The notes beneath the pieces were generated by a model, which was not told where the DNA came from, did no database searches, and worked only from the letters and a program-made list of their open reading frames with translations. DNA of 64,000 nucleotides from the NCBI RefSeq assembly GCF_900110455.1, contig NZ_FOIS01000004.1, positions 186,001-250,000 on the forward strand, given 5' to 3'. Each line of letters opens with the position of its first letter. Positions within the stretch are counted from its first letter, which is position 1. The DNA is from Natrinema salifodinae (GTDB lineage: Archaea > Halobacteriota > Halobacteria > Halobacteriales > Natrialbaceae). The position numbers were made by a program, and so were the translations under genes. Positions 48,865 through 57,253 of the stretch are shown piece by piece.

Positions 48865-48964
48865 AACGAGCGAATCCTGGGAACCCTGGCGATGAGTCGT
48901 CGACGATCGGACATCGGACTCGCCGGTACCGAATGTGAATGCAGAAGAACGGCCGTCGTCCCGT

Positions 48965-48998
48965 CATAGCTTCACCTTGTGACCAGAATCACTTAAAG
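48965..48998 (-). repeat. Repeat copy 8
   Basis: Plus-strand core CATAGCTTCACCTTGTGACC followed by AGAATCACTTAAAG. In this copy GTGA and TCAC flank CCAGAA symmetrically. It is the last copy, 88 bp before mptA. Confidence 0.8.
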
Positions 48999-49086
48999 CG
49001 AGCTCGAGTTCGGATCCTGACGTTCGCGAGACCGGCCGACTACTGGTTCCGAAAGGTCTAATCGGCCACTGCCCTGAATGCGGACA

Positions 49087-50013
49087 ATGAGTCACCAGCT
49101 TCCCGACGTGCAGGCAACGTCGCCCGACGTCACCGTCGGACTGAGCCAGGTCGGCGTCACCGGCGTCGACAAGCTCGTCAAGATCGCCCGCGAGGACAAG
49201 CGCCCGATCGTGCTCACCGCCGAGTTCGAGGTCTTCGTCGACCTCCCCGCCTGGCGAAAGGGCGCGGACATGAGCCGCAACATGGAGGTCATCGACGAGA
49301 TCTTAGAGGACGCGACCCGCGAGGAGGCCTACCGCGTCGAGGAGGTCTGTGGCGACGCCGCCGAGCGGCTCCTCGAGAAACACGACTACACCTCGAAGGC
49401 GGAGGTCTCGATGGAGGCGGAGTTCATGCGCCGCGAGCAGACGCCCGCGAGCGACCGCGAGACCCAACACACCGTCGATATCGTGGCTTCGGCGACCGCG
49501 ACCGAGGACGGCACCCGCGAGAAGATCGGCGCGAAGGTCACGGGGATGACTGTCTGTCCGTGCTCGCAGGGGATGTCCGCCGCGCGCGCGAAGCAAACCC
49601 TCGAGGATCTGGGCGTCGAGGAGGAGACGATCACGGAGTTCTTAGAGGAAGTGCCCCAGCCGGGCCACTCCCAGCGGGGGCACGCGACGCTGACCGTCGA
49701 GGCCAACGGCGACCCCGACGTCGATCTGAACGACGTCATCGACGTCGCCCGCGACTCGATGAGCGCGCGGATCTACAACCTCGCGAAGCGCCCCGACGAG
49801 GATCACATGACCTACGAGGCCCACGCGGACGCGAAGTTCGTCGAGGACTGCGTGCGCTCGATGGCCGAGGGCGTCGTCGACGAGTTCGATCACCTCCCGG
49901 ACGATGCGGTCATCACGATGAGCCAGTCCAACGACGAGTCGATCCACCAGCACAACGCCCACGCCGAGCGCGTCGTCGAGATGGAGACGCTGCGCGAGGA
50001 AATCGAGGGCTAG
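49087..50013 (+). CDS. mptA: GTP cyclohydrolase MptA (FolE2 type)
   Basis: This encodes 308 residues. [20 protein letters not shown] opens the family, [20 protein letters not shown] contains the metal-ligand Cys region, and [18 protein letters not shown] and [20 protein letters not shown] follow. MptA is the Fe(II)-dependent archaeal enzyme making dihydroneopterin cyclic phosphate from GTP for folate/methanopterin-type cofactors. The ATG at 49087 was preferred to 49078 by family start. The downstream regulator is convergent. Confidence 0.95.
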   Translation: MSHQLPDVQATSPDVTVGLSQVGVTGVDKLVKIAREDKRPIVLTAEFEVFVDLPAWRKGADMSRNMEVIDEILEDATREEAYRVEEVCGDAAERLLEKHDYTSKAEVSMEAEFMRREQTPASDRETQHTVDIVASATATEDGTREKIGAKVTGMTVCPCSQGMSAARAKQTLEDLGVEEETITEFLEEVPQPGHSQRGHATLTVEANGDPDVDLNDVIDVARDSMSARIYNLAKRPDEDHMTYEAHADAKFVEDCVRSMAEGVVDEFDHLPDDAVITMSQSNDESIHQHNAHAERVVEMETLREEIEG

Positions 50014-50039
50014 ATGGGCGGAATAGACTTGATTGCGGA

Positions 50040-50843
50040 TTAGAACTGGAGCGGCTCCGCTTCCTCCCACCGCGGGACGAACTCCTCGTGAACGTTGGCG
50101 GCAAACTCCGGATCCTTGAGGTCGATCATCCCGAACGCCTCGCCCGAAGAGAGGGGGTTGGGAACCTGAATGCAGACCTCGACGCCGTCGATGATGTTGA
50201 ACGAGCCCGTGACGTCGTCGTGGGTTCGCACGTCGAAGTCCTCGCGCTGCTGGAGGGTCTCCCGGTAGCGTCGCCCGACTTCTTCGGAAATCGACCCGAC
50301 CATCTCGCGGGTCATTAGCAGGTCGACGGACACGCCCCGGTCGAGGGCGTCCTCGAGTTGCGCGGTGATCTCCTCGCTGACGGTCTGGATGTTCCACTGC
50401 GGCGAGGGATGCGACGACACCATCACAATATCGCGGTCGGCTGCTGCGAGCCGCTCTAACAGCAGATCGAGCGTCTCGTCGGGCCCGACGGCGGCGGTCC
50501 AGAACTGCTCCTCGACCGGTTCGGCCGCGTCGAGTTCGTTCGCCAGGTCGTCGACGATCGACTCGTACTGCTCGGCCTTCTCCTCGAGTTCGCGCTTCTT
50601 GTCCTCGAGGAGTCGATCGAGCGCCGTCGAGGGCTCGACGGCGACGTACTTCTTCGGGCGGCTCGCGGTCTGGCTGCGGACCAGGTTGTACTGTTCGATA
50701 CTGTTCAGCACGTCGTAGATCCGCCCCATCGGCACGTCGCTCGCTCGCGACAACTCCTTGGCCGTTGTGGGGCCCGTAGTGAGGAGCGAACGGTAGGCCC
50801 GAGCTTCGTACTCCGAGAGCCCGAGATCCCTAAGAGTGGCCAT
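50040..50843 (-). CDS. TrmB-family transcriptional regulator
   Basis: This encodes 267 residues. The N-terminal winged helix is LRDLGLSEYEARAYRSLLTT, GPTTAKELSRASDVPMGRIY and DVLNSIEQYNLVRSQTASRP, followed by a coiled coil (about 78-105, KKRELEEKAEQYESIVDDLA). The C-terminal half has RDIVMVSSHPSPQWNIQTVS and SGEAFGMIDLKDPEFAANVH, a PLD-like/effector domain seen in short TrmB proteins. Full TrmB proteins respond to sugars. The effector here is unknown. ATG at 50841-50843. Confidence 0.88.
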   Translation of the reverse strand: MATLRDLGLSEYEARAYRSLLTTGPTTAKELSRASDVPMGRIYDVLNSIEQYNLVRSQTASRPKKYVAVEPSTALDRLLEDKKRELEEKAEQYESIVDDLANELDAAEPVEEQFWTAAVGPDETLDLLLERLAAADRDIVMVSSHPSPQWNIQTVSEEITAQLEDALDRGVSVDLLMTREMVGSISEEVGRRYRETLQQREDFDVRTHDDVTGSFNIIDGVEVCIQVPNPLSSGEAFGMIDLKDPEFAANVHEEFVPRWEEAEPLQF

Positions 50844-50925
50844 GTCGGGTAGCAACCCACCGAAGAAACATAAACGCTGTGGTAGTTTGGCGCGCGGACG
50901 AGTTCGGCCGGTTCGGGGCCGAACG

Positions 50926-52569
50926 TTAGTTGAGAACGGACTGTACGCGCTCGCTCAACTCGTCCGGAGTTTCGGCTGGAGCCGACGCGCGGTCGCCCCG
51001 TTCGACCCGCGCGGTCCCGTCGGCGAGGGCCGCTTCGTCGGCGTCGGGCACGACGACCTTCTCGTGGTCGGCCATCCGGAGCGCCGCGCGGTGGAGGTCC
51101 GAGCCGGGTCCGTCGGCGACCCGGATCACCAACGGTCCCTCGAGCAGCCGCGAGACGGTCGTCCCGTAGCGGGCGACCTGAACGCCGAACCGGTCGCTGG
51201 CTCCCGCGAAGGCCGCGAGCGTTTCGCGTGCGACCGCGCGGTAGCGATCGTCGCCGGTCAGGACCGCCAGGTCGAGCAACGCGTCGGCGACGGCGACGTT
51301 GGAATCCAGCGGTCGTAGCGGCTGCTCGAGCAGCCCGACGCCCTCGGTAGGCCCGTCGATAAACGAGTTCCCGTCGCGGAGCCGGTCGATCGTCGCATCC
51401 GCAACCGCCGTCGCATCGGCGAGCACGGCCGAATCGATCGTGCTCGCGGCCGTCGTCAGCGCCGCCAGGGTTCGCGCCTGGTTCGCGAGCAGGCAGACGC
51501 GGTCGTCGGCGTCGTCACCGGCGAGCGTGTGCGCCACGACGCCGTCGGCCAGTAGGTCCTCGCGGAGGGTCGCGAGCGCGCGCTCGGCGTACCGGCGGGC
51601 GCGCTCGTCGTCGGTGTAGGCGTAGTAGGTGAGCAGCCCTTCGATCGCCAGGCCGTTCGGGCCGGCGAAGACGCCCTCGTCGATCGGCGGCTCGTCGGCG
51701 GCCGATCGGTCGGTCGGATCGAGGCTGTGGGCGTCGTCATCGCCGGGCGCCTGGCTGTTCGCGAAGGCGTCGGCGTTGCCGTTCCACAGAGTGGCGGTCA
51801 GGTACTCGATCGTCCGTTCGGCGGGCTCGCGGTACTCGTCTTTCCCGGTCAGGAGATAGGCGTTCGCGAACGCGCGCACTAACGCGGCGTTGGAGTCGAG
51901 GAGCTTCTCGCGCTGGAGGCCGGCCCAGTCCCGTTCGCTCGCGAAGCGGTAGAAACCGCCCTCGTACTCGTCCAGCAGGTTCGCGCTGACCGCGTCGTAG
52001 GAGCGCAAGGCCATCTCGCGGTCGCGTTTCAGCGCGAACTCGAGGGCGTCCGGCAGCGGGAACTTCGGACTCCCGCCCCAGCCGCCGGCGACCTCGTCGT
52101 AGGTCTCGTCCAACTGGCCCAGCATAGCCGACTCGACGTCGGCCGTCAGCTCGCCGGCCGGCGGCGCGTCGTCGCGCAGCGAGCGGGGGACCCGCGCCGC
52201 GCCGCTGCCTTTGGTCTGCCACATGGTCCGGACGCTGTCGAGCACCTGGCGCATCCCGTCGGGACCGAGGTACCCCGCCCCGGTCAGGACCTCGCCGTTC
52301 GGCGCGAGAAAGACCGTCGACGGAAAACCGCCCATGTTGTACCGGTCGCGAACGCGCGGGTATCGGTCCACGTCGACCCGGACGGGCACGAAGCTGTCGT
52401 TGACGTTGGCCGCGATGCGGGGCTCCGCGTAGGTCTCCGCGTCCATCTCGTGGCAGTGATCGCACCACGTCGCAGTCAGCGAGAGCAAGACGGGGACGTC
52501 TGCCGCCGCGGCCTCGTCGAAGGCCGCCTGGCCCCACTCGCGCCACTCGACGCGCGTCGTATCGTCCAT
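50926..52569 (-). CDS. Thioredoxin-domain protein (DUF255/YyaL type)
   Basis: This encodes 547 residues from the ATG at 52567-52569. The N-terminal thioredoxin-like domain has the CxxC in LLSLTATWCDHCHEMDAETY and the cis-Pro loop in RYNMGGFPSTVFLAPNGEVL. The remainder is an (alpha/alpha)6-like domain: GGWGGSPKFPLPDALEFALK, EGGFYRFASERDWAGLQREK, EGVFAGPNGLAIEGLLTYYA. The usual family members are near 700 residues; this is a shorter haloarchaeal form. Human and bacterial relatives are poorly understood (spermatogenesis-associated protein 20 family). Confidence 0.88.
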   Translation of the reverse strand: MDDTTRVEWREWGQAAFDEAAAADVPVLLSLTATWCDHCHEMDAETYAEPRIAANVNDSFVPVRVDVDRYPRVRDRYNMGGFPSTVFLAPNGEVLTGAGYLGPDGMRQVLDSVRTMWQTKGSGAARVPRSLRDDAPPAGELTADVESAMLGQLDETYDEVAGGWGGSPKFPLPDALEFALKRDREMALRSYDAVSANLLDEYEGGFYRFASERDWAGLQREKLLDSNAALVRAFANAYLLTGKDEYREPAERTIEYLTATLWNGNADAFANSQAPGDDDAHSLDPTDRSAADEPPIDEGVFAGPNGLAIEGLLTYYAYTDDERARRYAERALATLREDLLADGVVAHTLAGDDADDRVCLLANQARTLAALTTAASTIDSAVLADATAVADATIDRLRDGNSFIDGPTEGVGLLEQPLRPLDSNVAVADALLDLAVLTGDDRYRAVARETLAAFAGASDRFGVQVARYGTTVSRLLEGPLVIRVADGPGSDLHRAALRMADHEKVVVPDADEAALADGTARVERGDRASAPAETPDELSERVQSVLN

Positions 52570-52740
52570 ACCGGAGCGACGCGCGTCGCGAGGGTAAGCC
52601 CTTCGTTCGCGCACGGCACGGCCGGTTCCGGAGCGGGGACGGCCGTCTCGCCGGTCTCGCCGACGGGGCCGGTGGCGGTCGCGACTCCGTCGCTGGAACG
52701 AGAGTAAAGGATTTTCACCCTTCGCCGGCTAGACTAACAC

Positions 52741-53343
52741 ATGCTCCGGTGGATCTTCGCGCTGTTGCTCATCCCGTTTCTCGACGCCGTCTTGCTCGCG
52801 GTCGTCGTGAGCCAGACCGGGTACCTGGGCTGGGCCGGGATGGTGCTGCTCGTCGTCCTGACGGGCCTGGTAGGGATGCTCCTCGTCCGCGCCGAGGGCC
52901 GGCGGACGATTCGCAAGATGCAGCGGTCGCTGGCCCAGGGGAATCCGCCGACGAACGAACTGCTCGACGGAGGCCTGCTGATCGCCGCCGGAGCGTTCCT
53001 GCTGACGCCCGGCCTGGTGACCGACGCGATCGGCTTCCTGCTGGCCGTGCCGATCACGCGGATTCCGATCCGCGCCGCGCTCAAACGCTACGTGATCGTC
53101 CCGTACGCGGACAAGAAGACGGACGGGTTCGCCAGCGGCAAGGTCTGGACCTTTGGCTTCCCCGGCGACGGGACGGGAGTGGGGCCAGGCGGACGCGCTG
53201 AGTCGACCGACGGGGGGACGTACGACCTCGGCGAGGACGATTACACCGTCAACGGGACCGACGAGGATGCGTACACGATCGAGTTCGAGGACGACCGCAC
53301 CGACGAGACGGACGACGAGCGCGACGACCCCTCCGCCCGGTAG
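52741..53343 (+). CDS. fxsA: FxsA-family membrane protein
   Basis: This encodes 200 residues. Two membrane helices (WIFALLLIPFLDAVLLAVVV; GWAGMVLLVVLTGLVGMLLV) are followed by RAEGRRTIRKMQRSLAQGNP, PTNELLDGGLLIAAGAFLLT and PGLVTDAIGFLLAVPITR, the FxsA signature (G-x-L-L-x-x-P-G-x-x-T-D). An acidic cytoplasmic tail of about 80 residues ends the protein. E. coli FxsA affects phage exclusion when overproduced. The archaeal role is unknown. Confidence 0.9.
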   Translation: MLRWIFALLLIPFLDAVLLAVVVSQTGYLGWAGMVLLVVLTGLVGMLLVRAEGRRTIRKMQRSLAQGNPPTNELLDGGLLIAAGAFLLTPGLVTDAIGFLLAVPITRIPIRAALKRYVIVPYADKKTDGFASGKVWTFGFPGDGTGVGPGGRAESTDGGTYDLGEDDYTVNGTDEDAYTIEFEDDRTDETDDERDDPSAR

Positions 53344-53367
53344 CGGTTCGCACGGGGAACAAAGAAA

Positions 53368-53385
53368 GAAACGCTTAAACGTTTC
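53368..53385 (+). promoter_or_regulatory. Palindromic TATA region upstream of tRNA-Ile
   Basis: GAAACG-CTTAAA-CGTTTC is a perfect 6-bp inverted repeat around a TATA-like CTTAAA, about 43 bp before the tRNA gene. It is the likely promoter, with a short 5' leader to be removed by RNase P. Confidence 0.5.
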
Positions 53386-53419
53386 ACCCCGCAACGATTG
53401 AGTGCGAAGCGCCGAACGC

Positions 53420-53493
53420 GGGCCAATAGCTCAATTAGGTTGAGCGCCACTCTGATAAGGTGGAGGCTCTCGGTTCAAATCCGAGTTGGCCCA
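53420..53493 (+). tRNA. tRNA-Ile (GAT)
   Basis: The acceptor strand GGGCCAA pairs TTGGCCC, followed by discriminator A. The D arm is GCTCAATTAGGTTGAGC, the anticodon stem CCACT/GGTGG closes the loop CTGATAA (anticodon GAT), and the T arm is CTCGG-TTCAAAT-CCGAG. No CCA is encoded. The 3' half is duplicated 140 bp downstream. Confidence 0.96.
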
Positions 53494-53641
53494 CTACTTC
53501 TGCGGCGAGCAAATTCGCGAGCCGCGAATACAGATCCAACTCGATTTGAAGGAGAGAAGTGGCACGCCCGCGCAGCCGAGCGGAGGGAGGCGAGCAGGAC
53601 CGTCTTCGCGTGGTTCAAATCCGAGTTGGCCCACTACTTCT
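53472..53641. repeat. 30-bp direct repeat of the tRNA-Ile 3' end (attachment-site scar)
   Basis: 53472-53501, covering the T-arm, acceptor end and eight bases beyond the tRNA, recurs exactly at 53612-53641. The first nine bases are GGTTCAAAT and the last ten CCACTACTTCT minus one. The 110 bp between them hold no gene. Exact duplication of a tRNA 3' end with extension past the tRNA is the footprint of site-specific integration, so this is probably the residue of a shrunken or deleted element. Confidence 0.75.
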
Positions 53642-53816
53642 CCGACGAACTATTCCTGATTAGCAGTTTCTGACACGTTTTCGAACGACTGTGGTGTCGT
53701 CACTGGCGTACTGGCGGCTACGCGACGAAATCACCGCCAAGCAGTACAGCTATTGGTACGGATCGTGTTACGGGCAGTCACACGTGCGGATCACGCCGAT
53801 CCGCTGCTAAATCGCC

Positions 53817-54740
53817 ATGTCGCCACCTGAACACCGGCCGGAATCCGAGGCCGACGAGGACGAGACGACGGACGACTCGACCGCATTCCGGCCCGCGATC
53901 GACGCCCACACCCACCTGCTCCCCGAACGGCTCACTGCCGCAATTCGACGGTCACTCGGCGACGAAGCCGGCTGGGAGTTCTCCCATCCGACCGCCAGGC
54001 GCGAGCTCGAAGCCGTCCTCCGCTCGGCGGGCGTCGCCGCCTACGTCGCGCTGCCGTACGCACACAAGGCGGGCCTGGCGAGCGAACTGAACGCCTGGCT
54101 GCTCGACCGGGCCGCCGAGTCGGATCGCCTGGTTCCGTTCGCGACGGTCCACCCCGACGACGAGGACGTCGCGGGCGTCGTCCGCGAGGCGTTCGAGGGC
54201 GGTGCGCGGGGACTGAAGATCCACTGTCCGGTCCAGGAGTGTCGGCCCGCGGAGTCGCGGCTCGAACCGGCGCTGGAGGTCGCGGCGGACTACGATCGGC
54301 CGATCACCTACCACGGCGGGACGGCGCCGATGTTCGAGGACAGTCCGTACGTCGGCGCGGACGCGTTCGCGGAGTTGCTCGACTCCTATCCGGAGCTTCG
54401 GGTCTGCTGTGCGCACATGGGGACCTACGAGACCGAGGCGTTCCTCGAGTTCGCGCGGGAGTACGAGAACGTCTACCTCGATACAACCTTCGCGATGTCG
54501 ACGGCCGCCGAGGAGACGATGGGGTTCGATCCGTCGTCGATCGCCGACGAGACCCTCGTCGAACTCTCCGACTCGATCATGTACGGCTCCGATTTCCCGA
54601 ACATCCCGTATCCGTATCGCGAGGAGCGGGCCGAGTTGCTCGCTCGGGACCTCCCCCGCGAGACGGCGCGGGACCTCTTCTACCGGACGGCCGTCGAGTA
54701 CCTGGGGCTCGACGATTTGCCCGGTCTGGAGACCGAGTGA
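53817..54740 (+). CDS. Amidohydrolase-family metal-dependent hydrolase
   Basis: This encodes 307 residues. PAIDAHTHLLPERL supplies the H-x-H metal motif (about 30-43). LKIHCPVQECRPAESRLEPA, RPITYHGGTAPMFEDSPYVG, VCCAHMGTYETEAFLEFARE and DSIMYGSDFPNIPYPYREER give the remaining His and Asp ligands of an Amidohydro_2-type TIM barrel. Relatives decarboxylate or hydrolyse small acids. The acidic N-terminal 25 residues are a halophilic tail. It is not obviously linked to the acyl-CoA block downstream, which is convergent. Confidence 0.88.
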   Translation: MSPPEHRPESEADEDETTDDSTAFRPAIDAHTHLLPERLTAAIRRSLGDEAGWEFSHPTARRELEAVLRSAGVAAYVALPYAHKAGLASELNAWLLDRAAESDRLVPFATVHPDDEDVAGVVREAFEGGARGLKIHCPVQECRPAESRLEPALEVAADYDRPITYHGGTAPMFEDSPYVGADAFAELLDSYPELRVCCAHMGTYETEAFLEFAREYENVYLDTTFAMSTAAEETMGFDPSSIADETLVELSDSIMYGSDFPNIPYPYREERAELLARDLPRETARDLFYRTAVEYLGLDDLPGLETE

Positions 54741-54809
54741 CTCGTCTTCGAGAATCGGTGCGCAGTCGGGCAACCCGACCGACCACACCGTCGCCATCGT
54801 GTGCCGTCG

Positions 54810-55277
54810 CTACCCCTCGGCGTGCGCCCGCTTCAGCGAGAGCGCGGTCCGATCGAACTCGCAGACGAGCGGTTCGTCCGGGTCGTTCACTTTGAAGGCT
54901 TCGACGTGCATGGTGACTATCCCGCGCTCGCCGTCGCTGGTCTCGCGCTTGTCCGTGACGGTCGACTGCACCCGGATCGTGTCGCCGTGAAACACCGGTT
55001 CGGGGTGCTCGACATTGTCGTACGAGAGGTTCGCGACGATCGTTCCGTCGGTGGTCTCCGGGATCGAGATGCCGACCGCCAGCGACATCGTATAGAGTCC
55101 GTTGACCAGGCGCTCGCTGAAGTCGGTGTCGGCGGCGAAGTCGGCGTCTAAGTGCAGCGGCTGCTGGTTCATCGTCATGTCGCAGAAGCGCTGGTTATCG
55201 CTCTCCGTTATCGTGCGACGGCGCTCGTGGTCGATGGTCCGTCCAACCTCGAAGTCCTCGTAGTAGAGTCCTGTCAT
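54810..55277 (-). CDS. MaoC-like (R)-specific enoyl-CoA hydratase
   Basis: This encodes 155 residues of a hot-dog fold: YYEDFEVGRTIDHERRRTIT, ESDNQRFCDMTMNQQPLHLD, LVNGLYTMSLAVGISIPETT and PEPVFHGDTIRVQSTVTDKR. The D-x-x-x-x-H hydratase motif reads T-M-N-Q-Q-P-L-H, so the catalytic Asp is Asn here. It resembles mesaconyl- or methylmalyl-CoA-type MaoC proteins encoded beside acyl-CoA carboxylases. It begins the run of minus-strand acyl-CoA genes and lies 63 bp downstream of the carboxyltransferase gene. Confidence 0.85.
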   Translation of the reverse strand: MTGLYYEDFEVGRTIDHERRRTITESDNQRFCDMTMNQQPLHLDADFAADTDFSERLVNGLYTMSLAVGISIPETTDGTIVANLSYDNVEHPEPVFHGDTIRVQSTVTDKRETSDGERGIVTMHVEAFKVNDPDEPLVCEFDRTALSLKRAHAEG

Positions 55278-55340
55278 GGTGGAATCGATGGTGTCGATAT
55301 CGGTGGCAGCGTGTGCGTACGGCTGGGCGAAACGACCCGT

Positions 55341-57143
55341 TCAGAGGATCGTCCCGTGTTTCTTGTCGGGCAGGTCCTTCTCGACGGTCTCGTAGAACTC
55401 GAACCGCCCCTCGAGTTCCTCGCGGAGCGCGCTCGGGGGGACGATCTCGTCGATGACGACCTCGCTGGCCATCCGGTGGACGTCGATGTCCTCGCGGTAC
55501 TCCTCGCGCAGTTCCCGCTCTTTTTCCTGGCGTTCCTCCTCGTCGTCGATCGCGGCCAACTTGTTCGCGTAGACGGCGTTGATGGCCGCCTCGGGGCCCA
55601 TGATAGCGATTTCACCGCTGGGAAGCGCGATCACGCTCTCGGGGTCGTAGGCCGGCCCGGACATCGCGTAGATCCCCGCGCCGTAGGCCTTCCGGACGAC
55701 GACGGACTGCTTGGGGACCGTCGCCGACGAGGTGGCGTAGATCATCCGCTTGCCCTGCTCCAGTATCCCGTCCTTCTCGACCTGCGACCCGGCCATGAAG
55801 CCGGGGGTGTCACACAGGTAGAGCAGGGGAACGTCGTAGGCGTCGCAGGTCCAGATGAACTGGGCGGCCTTCTCGGCGGCGTCGGGGAAGATGGCACCGG
55901 CCCGCTGTTTGGGCTGGTTGGCGACGATGCCGATCGGCCGGCCGTCGATCCGGGCGAAGGCCGTGATGATCTCCGGGCCGTACTCGGGGCGAAGTTCGAG
56001 CACCGACCCCGCGTCGACGATGCGCTCGATGACGTCGAACATATCGTACCCGCGATTCGGCTCCTGGGGAACGATGGAATCGATCCCCGCCGGCGAGTTG
56101 GCGGGTGCTTTCCCCGCCGTCCGGGGCGGGTTCTCGTCGGCGTTGTCCGGCAGGTAGCCGAGCAGTTTCGCGACGAGTTCGCGGGCGTGTTCCTCGTCCT
56201 CGGCGATCAGGTCCGCGCTGCCGGAGTGGCGCGCGTGGACGTCCGGACCGCCCAGCTCGTCGAGGTCGATCCGCTCGCCGGTGACCATCTCGACCATCCG
56301 GGGGGAGGCGATCGCCATCGCCGACATGTCCCGGACCATGATCGTGAAGTCCGCGAAGACGGGCGTGTACGCGGCCCCGGCGATGCAGGGGCCGTACAGC
56401 ACGCAGATCTGCGGCACCCGGCCCGAGAGCATCGAGTGGTTGTAGTAGTACTTCCCGATGCCCTCGCGGTTCGCGAAGAAGCCCGTCTGCTGGTCGATCC
56501 GGCCACCCGAGGAGTCCATTAGGTACAACACCGGTTTACCCGTCTTCAGCGCGCGCTGTTGCATCCGGAGGAACTTCTCGACGCCCTTCTCGGCCATCGA
56601 CCCCGCCTTGACGGTGAAGTCGTTGGCCATGAAGTGGACGTCTCGGCCCTCGAACTTCGCGGCGCCGGTGATGAGCCCGTCCGCGGGCAGCCGGTTGCCG
56701 TCGTCCGACTCGCCGTCCCGCCCGCTCGGGTGCCACTCGTCGAAGTTGGCGAACTTTCCGTCCTCGAACGTGATTCCGTCCTCGCCGTTAAACCAGAGGT
56801 CGAGTCGGTCGCGGACGAACAGCTTGCCCTGCTCGGAGAGTCGCTCCCGGTACTTCTCGGGGCCGCCCTCGAGGATATCCTCGATTTCCGCCCGGAGCGT
56901 CGCCTCTCGGTCGGTCGGGCCGAGTTCGTCGTCGGAGATGCCGCTCTGGGTCCCGCCGTCGCCGGCGGCCGGAGAAGCGTCCGCCCCAGCGTCGGCTCCG
57001 CTCGAGTCCGGCGAGGCCGTCGCGAGGAGTTCGTCGCCCCGCTTCGCGTAGAGTTCGACGTCGTCGCCGAAGTGCGCCGCGAGCGCCTTCGCGATCGCCT
57101 GTGCCTCCTGGTCCGTTGCGGTGGTGTTGACTCTGAGTTCCAT
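55341..57143 (-). CDS. Acyl-CoA carboxylase carboxyltransferase, with an N-terminal extra domain
   Basis: This encodes 600 residues. Residues 1-75 (MELRVNTTATDQEAQAIAKA, LAAHFGDDVELYAK, then a low-complexity linker) resemble the small accessory subunit of haloarchaeal propionyl-CoA carboxylase. The rest is a crotonase-fold carboxyltransferase: GKLFVRDRLDLWFN, FMANDFTVKAGSMAEKGVEK, YLMDSSGGRIDQQTGFFANR, VPQICVLYGPCIAGAAYTPV and YDVPLLYLCDTPGFMAGSQV. It transfers CO2 from biotin to an acyl-CoA (propionyl, methylcrotonyl or similar). No biotin carboxylase is in the window. Neighbouring acyl-CoA dehydrogenase and synthetase suggest branched-chain or short-chain acid catabolism. Confidence 0.88.
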   Translation of the reverse strand: MELRVNTTATDQEAQAIAKALAAHFGDDVELYAKRGDELLATASPDSSGADAGADASPAAGDGGTQSGISDDELGPTDREATLRAEIEDILEGGPEKYRERLSEQGKLFVRDRLDLWFNGEDGITFEDGKFANFDEWHPSGRDGESDDGNRLPADGLITGAAKFEGRDVHFMANDFTVKAGSMAEKGVEKFLRMQQRALKTGKPVLYLMDSSGGRIDQQTGFFANREGIGKYYYNHSMLSGRVPQICVLYGPCIAGAAYTPVFADFTIMVRDMSAMAIASPRMVEMVTGERIDLDELGGPDVHARHSGSADLIAEDEEHARELVAKLLGYLPDNADENPPRTAGKAPANSPAGIDSIVPQEPNRGYDMFDVIERIVDAGSVLELRPEYGPEIITAFARIDGRPIGIVANQPKQRAGAIFPDAAEKAAQFIWTCDAYDVPLLYLCDTPGFMAGSQVEKDGILEQGKRMIYATSSATVPKQSVVVRKAYGAGIYAMSGPAYDPESVIALPSGEIAIMGPEAAINAVYANKLAAIDDEEERQEKERELREEYREDIDVHRMASEVVIDEIVPPSALREELEGRFEFYETVEKDLPDKKHGTIL

Positions 57144-57253
57144 GCTGCTCCGTTAGACGGGTCCTACGAGGGGGTCGTTCTTATCGACTGTGGTGATTGT
57201 TGCCACACGAACGGCGCCCGTCGGGATGCGGTCGGGGTGGTGTGACGTGACCA

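Larger units (their letters stand above)
46053..48998 (-). repeat. Cluster of eight directly repeated ~34-bp units
   Basis: All eight copies have the same orientation. On the minus strand the consensus is CTTTAAGTG, about 6 variable bases around TTCTGGTCACAAGGTG, then (A/G)AGCTA(T/C)GACGGG. Starts are 193, 1,066, 139, 132 (after removing element 2), 124, 174 and 134 bp apart. The large gap is filled by the nucleotidyltransferase gene. Spacers are unique but share traces beyond the core, such as CGTTCTCCCGTC before copies 5 and 7. CTTTAAGTG resembles a haloarchaeal TATA element, and a start about 25 bp downstream would fall on the conserved GCTATGACG. Spacers lack the constant size of CRISPR spacers. 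Confidence 0.8.

Noticed and set aside
46007-48914. Conserved peptides encoded across the repeat copies (F-K-x-x-W-S-Q; L-S-x-S-G-H-K-V-K-L)
   Set aside because: The frames are closed by stops in copies 5 and 6 and differ between copies. They arise from conserved DNA, not from protein constraint.
46053-48998. CRISPR array
   Set aside because: Spacers range from about 90 to over 1,000 bp and contain a gene, copies vary in sequence, and no cas gene is nearby.
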